Part shown: piece after piece, positions 16,151 to 20,695 of the stretch
Position numbering within the stretch: the first letter of the stretch is position 1
Layout: each line of letters opens with the position of its first letter
Origin: Chara braunii
Taxonomy: Eukaryota; Streptophyta; Charophyceae; Charales; Characeae
Assembly: GCA_003427395.1 (NCBI GenBank)
Contig: BFEA01000235.1
Location: 768,392-789,086, forward strand
Reading direction: 5' to 3'
Length of the DNA: 20,695 bases
Made by a program: the position numbers and the translations under genes
The notes under the pieces: generated by a model
The model's input: only the letters and a program-made list of their open reading frames with translations
What the model was told of the DNA's origin: nothing
The model's database searches: none

Positions 16151-17849
16151 AACTTGCGAATTTGCCAATCCTGCATGATGTGGCCGAGAAGGTCCCCCTA
16201 ACGGGGATCGTGCGCTCGACAGCGCTGAGCGCCCTGGCTACTACTACGCAGCCATTAGCAACTTACAAATTGACAACGCATCCTGTTGGCATCCGCGGCA
16301 AAAACTTACGGGAATTAGGGTGTCGACCTTGTAGCCGATCACCAAGACCAGGTACGCACCTCGCATCACCATCTTCATCCCCCTCTCTCTTTCATCGATA
16401 GAAGAAACAAAATCGGGATGAATCCCTCGGTAGAAGGCAGGAAGATACACTTGCCTTGCTGCCATACGCGCAGGGAGACAAACAATTGCTACGTCCACCG
16501 GTAGGATGAGCAAAATTGGAATGAATCTTCCGTACGAAAAACGGACGAATACACTGCGCTCCGAAACGCAGCCCCCCAACTTGCACCACCATAACCACAG
16601 CCTCACCTCCAAATCTGACTTTAATAACGTGATCGCCCTACCCTAACACCTCTGACTAACCTCTTTCCCCGCCTAATCTCGCTAGGAATCTGTTGAAACG
16701 AGTAATTCATAATTCACCATATCCCACTCCCTGACACTCTCGCACGACACTTTTCTCAACTAAGTCTTTTTCTACTAATGTTTTACTAATTATGACTTCA
16801 AAATCGGGGTCACCTGACCTAAAAACCTCCGATTCGGATACTCCCTCTCCCGATTTCATCCGGAAACGAGCGAGATATGCGTTTCGGACTTCCCTTCTTC
16901 TTCGTTCCCGCCATGTCTCTACGCACGTCTTTTTCTTATAGTTCGCCTCGTACACAACTAACATCAAAACTAACAATGCCAACATACTCGCCTACCCCCA
17001 AAACCCTAGATTAACACTTTAGCCCGCCCGATCTCGTTAAGACTCGGGCGAGTTACACAATTTTAACTTCACCATACTTGCTTCTTCATTCTTTTCACAA
17101 TTCCAATCTTTGAATGCACCCGGTGTCAACCGGGGGAACGGATCTGCCAGCCTGCGGATCCGACCATGTATCCTGCCCGCGACTATCACCCGCGGGAGGG
17201 CCGATTCCAGGCTCCTGCAACCTGCAAACAACAAGTTAATGCTGATATTTTAGGATGAGGAATCAAAGAAATACAAAGCAAGAGAGAAAATTGATATAGT
17301 CGTTCAAATTGACATTCTTGTAACTACTAATTTTACCATACCGACGTTTGTCCTATCTCACACAAAGTCGACTGTTCTAGGATTGGTTTTCACTTTGAGT
17401 GCCGATCGATCTCCACTTGTTTCCAATTCACCGGTCAGGTAACTTTTTTTTTTGCCCACATTGATAGCTCATTCCTTTATCACCTCCCTGTGTCCGTTTC
17501 CCGACCTTACTCAGATCTCTCAACTTCAGGATGGATCTAGTTTGTGTCAAACCGAGTTTGTTGGTTGATGTCTCTCTCTCCCTCCTATGCGAAGTTTCAC
17601 TGACTTGAGAGTCCTTATGTGCCATTGACTGGTCACACAGACTGTGCACAGATGTCTGGTCAATCCGAAGGGCAGTGCGAAGGCAATTTTGGGATATTCG
17701 CAATGACAGGGTGTAATTTTATAATTTTCCAAGGACAGTTGCGAAATTTCGAACTCCAAGATGCCGGTTTCAAAATTTCCTAACTCCTATATGGCAGATT
17801 GGAGATTTTCGAACTCCGCACATAATTCACGTTTTGTTATCATCCGCAG

Positions 17850-17851
<2 letters not shown>
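16151..17851. other. Mostly unassigned DNA with weak internal duplications
   Basis: I see no gene. Two diverged units about 103 bp apart (CAAAATCGGGATGAATC at 16408, CAAAATTGGAATGAATC at 16511) translate on the minus strand to similar strings, RQVYLPAFYRGIHPDF and RSVFVRFSYGRFIPIL. A second diverged pair, about 355 bp apart, shares CGCCTAATCTCG and CGCCCGATCTCG and then TTCACCATA (about 16670-16720 and 17025-17080). Near 17745-17815 the word TTTCGAACTCC occurs twice. These look like old repeat remnants. Confidence 0.45.

Positions 17852-17917
<66 letters not shown>
17852..17917. repeat. (TC)33 microsatellite
   Basis: Thirty-three uninterrupted TC dinucleotides. This is the second long pyrimidine dinucleotide tract on the same strand, after 5907-5960. 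Confidence 0.97.
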
Positions 17918-17921
<4 letters not shown>

Positions 17922-18065
17922 TGTACTCTTGCGCTCACACACGCACGTGCGTGGCTAATTCTCGTCATTTACTCGCGATTGATTGAATCTCATCACTTTG
18001 ACATTCAGAGCACTGGGCAGAAGTCACGTTGTGTCACCTTGGGTGGTTTGGGTGTCACCTTGAGA

Positions 18066-18180
18066 TTTTTTTTTTTTTTTTTTTTTTGGCGGGCAGTATT
18101 TAAAAAAATGTGTTGGTTCAAGTGTCAATTAAAAAAAGAAAATTTGCCTCTAGTACCAATTGAGCTAGGTCAGTTGGTTT
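18066..18180 (-). mobile_element. Degraded tRNA-derived SINE remnant
   Basis: The minus strand reads CCTAGCTCAATTGGTACTAG (about 18150-18170), close to a tRNA A box and to the SINE head at 10403-10421. About 45 bases on, a TTGACACTTGAACC stretch may be a decayed B box. It ends in a long A tail seen as T22 at 18066-18087. Body length is shorter than for the first SINE, so it is truncated or a different family. Confidence 0.5.
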
Positions 18181-18434
18181 ATAATTTTTTTTTTCATCTG
18201 GCGAGCAAATAGTTGCTCCTCTTTTTTGGTTATATTATTGGTTGGGCAAACCGAAGATGCATTTTTTCTTAACATATATAACTGTAAATACGACACGATT
18301 GAGGGTTTACTCAATCTAAGACTTTTTCCACTTGTGTGTGGATGTAATTATGATCATATGCGTTGAGGCCGAGTCGAGGTCAAACACCATCAGGAAAGTC
18401 TTATGTGTGAGCATGCCCAAAAAATAAAAAAAAA
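18181..18434. other. Unassigned AT-rich DNA
   Basis: Nothing recognised between the SINE remnant and the foldback element. Composition is AT-rich. Confidence 0.45.
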
Positions 18435-18671
18435 TGGGGTAACTACGGCGCAGTCACGAAAATAGTTTGTAATTGCATTCAAAACACTGATTTCGCACTT
18501 TTGTCAGGGGCCAAGTTTCAATTGCAGTTGAAACTCGACCTGCCTTTAGGTAGCAGTTTAGTCAGGGTCCTCGTCTACCCACGAACAACAGATAGAAAAA
18601 AAAAAACATCCCTTATGCTTAGATTGTGGTCTGATACAAGATGCTACAGTACTTGTCTGGAACTGAATGAA

Positions 18672-18693
18672 GCGAGGCAGTTAACTGCCTCGC
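18672..18693. repeat. Perfect 22-bp palindrome
   Basis: The half-site GCGAGGCAGTT is followed directly by its exact reverse complement, with no loop. It lies inside the foldback element and can form a cruciform or bind a symmetric dimer. Role unknown. Confidence 0.9.
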
Positions 18694-18957
18694 GTGGAAT
18701 CCGCCCTGCCTGGCTAGCAGGACGCTACAAGGACGTTATAACAAAAAGAAAACAAAGAAAACGACATGTCTTACAGTCCTCACATACTGGCCTGGTACTT
18801 TCCTTCAAACACTAGTGTAACTTCCACCTACGCGAGGGTCGTCCCCACGTGGGTGTCTTTTCTTTTTGTTTTTTCTCTTTTTCTTTCTTTTTTCTTCTTT
18901 GGTCTTCATCTCTACACTATTAAATTACAGACCCAGGTTCGAATGCGCCACACCCTG

Positions 18958-19100
18958 CCACAAGACATCTCGGTCGTAGTCAATCTGGGGTGTGGCCGAG
19001 ACATCTCGGTCGTGCCCAATTTGGGGTGTGACTGAGATATCTCAGTCGTGGCCAGTGTGGGGTGTGGTCGAGACATCTCGGCCGTGGCCCAACCAAGGGG
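18958..19100. repeat. 36-bp array of self-complementary units
   Basis: Four units with exact 36-bp spacing start at 18958, 18994, 19030 and 19066. The last three carry 18-base palindromes: GGCCGAGA-CA-TCTCGGTC, GACTGAGATATCTCAGTC (perfect) and GGTCGAGA-CA-TCTCGGCC. Pairing is kept while outer bases change, with G-T pairs in two units. The first unit has lost most of its left arm. Linkers are GTGGCCAATTTGGGGTGT-like. Just upstream, GGTTCGAATGCGCC (18936-18949) resembles a tRNA B box, hinting that a retroposon head seeded the array. Confidence 0.85.
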
Positions 19101-19229
19101 CTGTTTTTTTGTTTTATTTTTTCCTCGTTTTCCACACGGGGCGCGGTGCAGTGCGGGGCATAACCGAAAAGAAAAGAAATGAAAAAAAAAAAAAAAAAAA
19201 AAACGGTCATGTGCCTTACTGGACGGCCC

Positions 19230-19253
19230 GAGTTTCAATTGCAATTGAAACTC
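19230..19253. repeat. Perfect 24-bp palindrome in right terminal repeat
   Basis: The half-site GAGTTTCAATTG is followed by its exact reverse complement. A mismatched copy lies at 18515-18534 in the left arm. Confidence 0.92.
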
Positions 19254-19330
19254 AACCCCTGACTAAAGTGTGGAATCAGTGTTTCGAATGCAATTACAAA
19301 CTGTAACTCTTACGCCGCCATAGTTATTTC

Positions 19331-19489
19331 TAAAAAAATAGTATGGCTCCTGCACGGTAAGCATAAATCAATAAATGCTCGATCTTTTTGAAAAAGAACA
19401 AATATTTTGCTATTTATTTTATTTTATTTTTTTCTTATGGGCAGACATCCAAATATGTGTTCGACCAACATATTTGTATGACTTATTTA
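19331..19489. other. Unassigned AT-rich spacer
   Basis: Short AT-rich DNA with a near-palindromic ATATGTG...CAACATATTTG around 19453-19477. No other feature is seen. Confidence 0.4.
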
Positions 19490-20000
19490 GTGCTTAACAC
19501 ATATGGCACCATTCAGTTTGCATACTATGACCCGCCCAGTGTAGTATGGCCTGACCCGTAGAGTACCTGCCCACACCCTGTAATAACACCATAACCTGCG
19601 CACATAATATTACATACCACATAGAGTATGACCTGCTCAATATGGTAGTCCACACAACATTATATGCCCAATCCGCATACTGCCATCTACGCAATGTAGT
19701 ACAATGTAGTCCACACAACATTATATGCCTGATGTGGTGTCGTCTAACCCACATAGCCCCAATAACATACCCTATGCATCCATATAGTACGACTTGCCCC
19801 ATGTGGTACTGCCTAACCGGAATTGTATCACCAACACAATAAAACATCACTCAGTCTGCATAGTATGACTTGCATGTTGTTGTACCGTCTGAACCACATG
19901 GTGTTACCTATGCAGCATGTAATAGTACAAATCCCCTATACTGGCTCGTAATCCGCATGAAGTGTTGTTCAAGCCCGAGCCATATTATATTGCCTATAGT
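19490..20000. repeat. Degenerate minisatellite of ~20-30 bp words
   Basis: Words such as GTAGTATGACCTGCCC, CACATAGTATGACTTGC and ACATTATATGCC recur irregularly for about 500 bp. A 23-24 base segment starting GTAGTCCACACAACATTATA is exactly repeated 60 bp apart (19646-19668 and 19706-19729), indicating recent local duplication in an old array. The open minus-strand frame (19494-19850) is low-complexity and unlikely to be protein. Confidence 0.65.
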
Positions 20001-20196
20001 CCAGATATATATGGAATTCAAATGCAATTGTATAAACGGAATAATATAGAATTGCATGGTGCACGTTGACTCAATAATTGGTATCTCAATGTTATCATCA
20101 TTTTTTGTTATTTAAAAAAAATAAATTATTCTAAACATCTCATTTACATTAAAACCACATACTTTTACGTTTGTATACTGCATGAAAGAAAAATGT
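20001..20196. other. AT-rich unassigned DNA
   Basis: Nothing recognised; AT-rich with poly-A near 20115. Confidence 0.4.
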
Positions 20197-20395
20197 TGTG
20201 ATACCCCCGATTGGTTTATTTATTTTTATTAATTAAACCACTCGCTTCAAATACTTAGTCGAAATAATTTAAGTGTATATATATCTTTGCGTAGAACACC
20301 GAACGTGTCTAGTTTTTGGGTCGCCGAATACATTGGTTGAAAACCATCATCGTCGTCGTCCTCCTCGTCATAGTTATCATCCTATAACCTCTAGG
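20197..20395 (+). mobile_element. Possible LTR 5' end
   Basis: TGTGATACCCCCGATT followed by TTTATTTATTTTTATTAATT resembles the start of many plant Ty3/gypsy LTRs (TGTGACACCCC... then AT-rich). No matching second LTR, primer-binding site or polypurine tract is inside the window. The call rests on one motif. The remaining part up to 20395 has no recognisable content. Confidence 0.25.
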
Positions 20396-20636
20396 TAAGA
20401 GAGAAAGAGAGAGAGAGAGAGAGGGCATGCGCCTAAATACGTGCAGATAGCGAGGGAGAGAGAGAGCACTCGACCTGCATGTGCAGAGAGAGAGAAAGGG
20501 GGGGCGCATAGCCCTCACGTGCACACAATCACACACATACACACACAAAGAGGGCATGCGGCTTGCCACGTGCAGATAGCGAAAGAGAAAGGGTTCGTAG
20601 AATGCGTATGCACACACACACACACACACACACAAG

Positions 20637-20695
<59 letters not shown>
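20396..20695. repeat. GA/CA microsatellites with interspersed minisatellite
   Basis: GA runs (20396-20424), CA run (20611-20634) and a terminal GA run (from 20639, ending in a G run at the window edge) are separated by units sharing GGGCATGCG...ACGTGCAGATAGCGA (about 20423 and 20553). Less similar units such as GACCTGCATGTGCAGAGAG lie between. Most units contain a short GCATGC or CACGTGC palindrome. The compound array is cut by the window edge. Confidence 0.88.

Larger units (their letters stand above)
18435..19330. mobile_element. ~0.9-kb foldback element with ~100-bp terminal inverted repeats
   Basis: The left arm (18435-18534) and the reverse complement of the right arm (about 19230-19330) share TAACTA(c/t)GGCG, AGTTTGTAATTGCATTC, AAACACTGATT, GTCAGGGG and GTTTCAATTGCA, with a few differences. 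The right arm contains a perfect 24-bp palindrome (19230-19253) and the left arm its one-mismatch version (18515-18534). The interior holds another perfect palindrome, the 36-bp palindromic array, poly-A/T runs and no transposase. It has the layout of a non-autonomous inverted-repeat element. Two oppositely oriented copies of a short retroposon could also produce it. Confidence 0.65.

Noticed and set aside
18912-19244. 110-codon open minus-strand frame
   Set aside because: Made of the 36-bp array and a poly-A/T run; composition is repeat-driven.
1-20695. rRNA, intact tRNA, organelle or bacterial genes
   Set aside because: No recognisable 5S, 5.8S, 18S or 25S blocks, no cloverleaf-forming tRNA, and no dense gene order were seen on either strand.

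Overview
The window looks like intergenic nuclear DNA of a repeat-rich eukaryote, most likely a land plant. The evidence is the absence of any convincing intact gene, long poly-A/poly-T and dinucleotide tracts, two tRNA-derived SINE heads, and one decayed reading frame resembling the zinc-binding domain at the end of plant non-LTR retrotransposon ORF2 proteins. I cannot name the species, and no plastid, mitochondrial, rRNA or intact tRNA sequence is visible.

The backbone is a non-coding element of up to about 4 kb that I found three times by comparing the window with itself. Copy A (about 5060 down to 1041, minus strand) is the most diverged. Copy B (about 6390-8682, plus) and copy C (about 12722-16150, plus) are close relatives in direct orientation. 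A and B are head to head across a 1.3 kb centre. Element order, in its own sense, is: a head rich in 'GCAACCCGTA' and 'GCAGGGAAC' blocks, with AATAAA in B and C; a tandem array; a linker; a roughly 120-bp array built on a 'GCCGAAATTT' motif; a block with a TATA-like box; and a tail with conserved stem-loops and a GGAG/GTAAGT donor-like site. Copy B lacks the tail. The tandem array differs by copy. B and C carry 8 and 10 units of a 66-bp repeat, while A carries six short hairpins that share a 16-base loop core, five of them with well-paired but unrelated stems.

The left end (12-848) is a near-perfect foldback of about 840 bp. Its arms, about 90% identical by eye, each contain what looks like a captured exon fragment ending in a splice-donor-like site. 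Between B and C (8683-12721) lie a four-unit repeat with one inverted unit, a 115-bp hairpin, a tRNA-Lys-like SINE, an AT microsatellite and the LINE-like pseudogene (11115-12173, four in-frame stops).

Right of copy C is about 1.7 kb of mostly featureless DNA with weak internal duplications, then a (TC)33 tract and a second SINE remnant. These are followed by a 0.9-kb foldback (18435-19330) holding several perfect palindromes and a 36-bp palindromic array, a degenerate minisatellite (19490-20000), an LTR-start-like sequence and GA/CA-rich repeats to the end.

Nothing here works together as a gene set. The most unusual signal is how often different repeats keep base-paired stems while changing the stem sequence.
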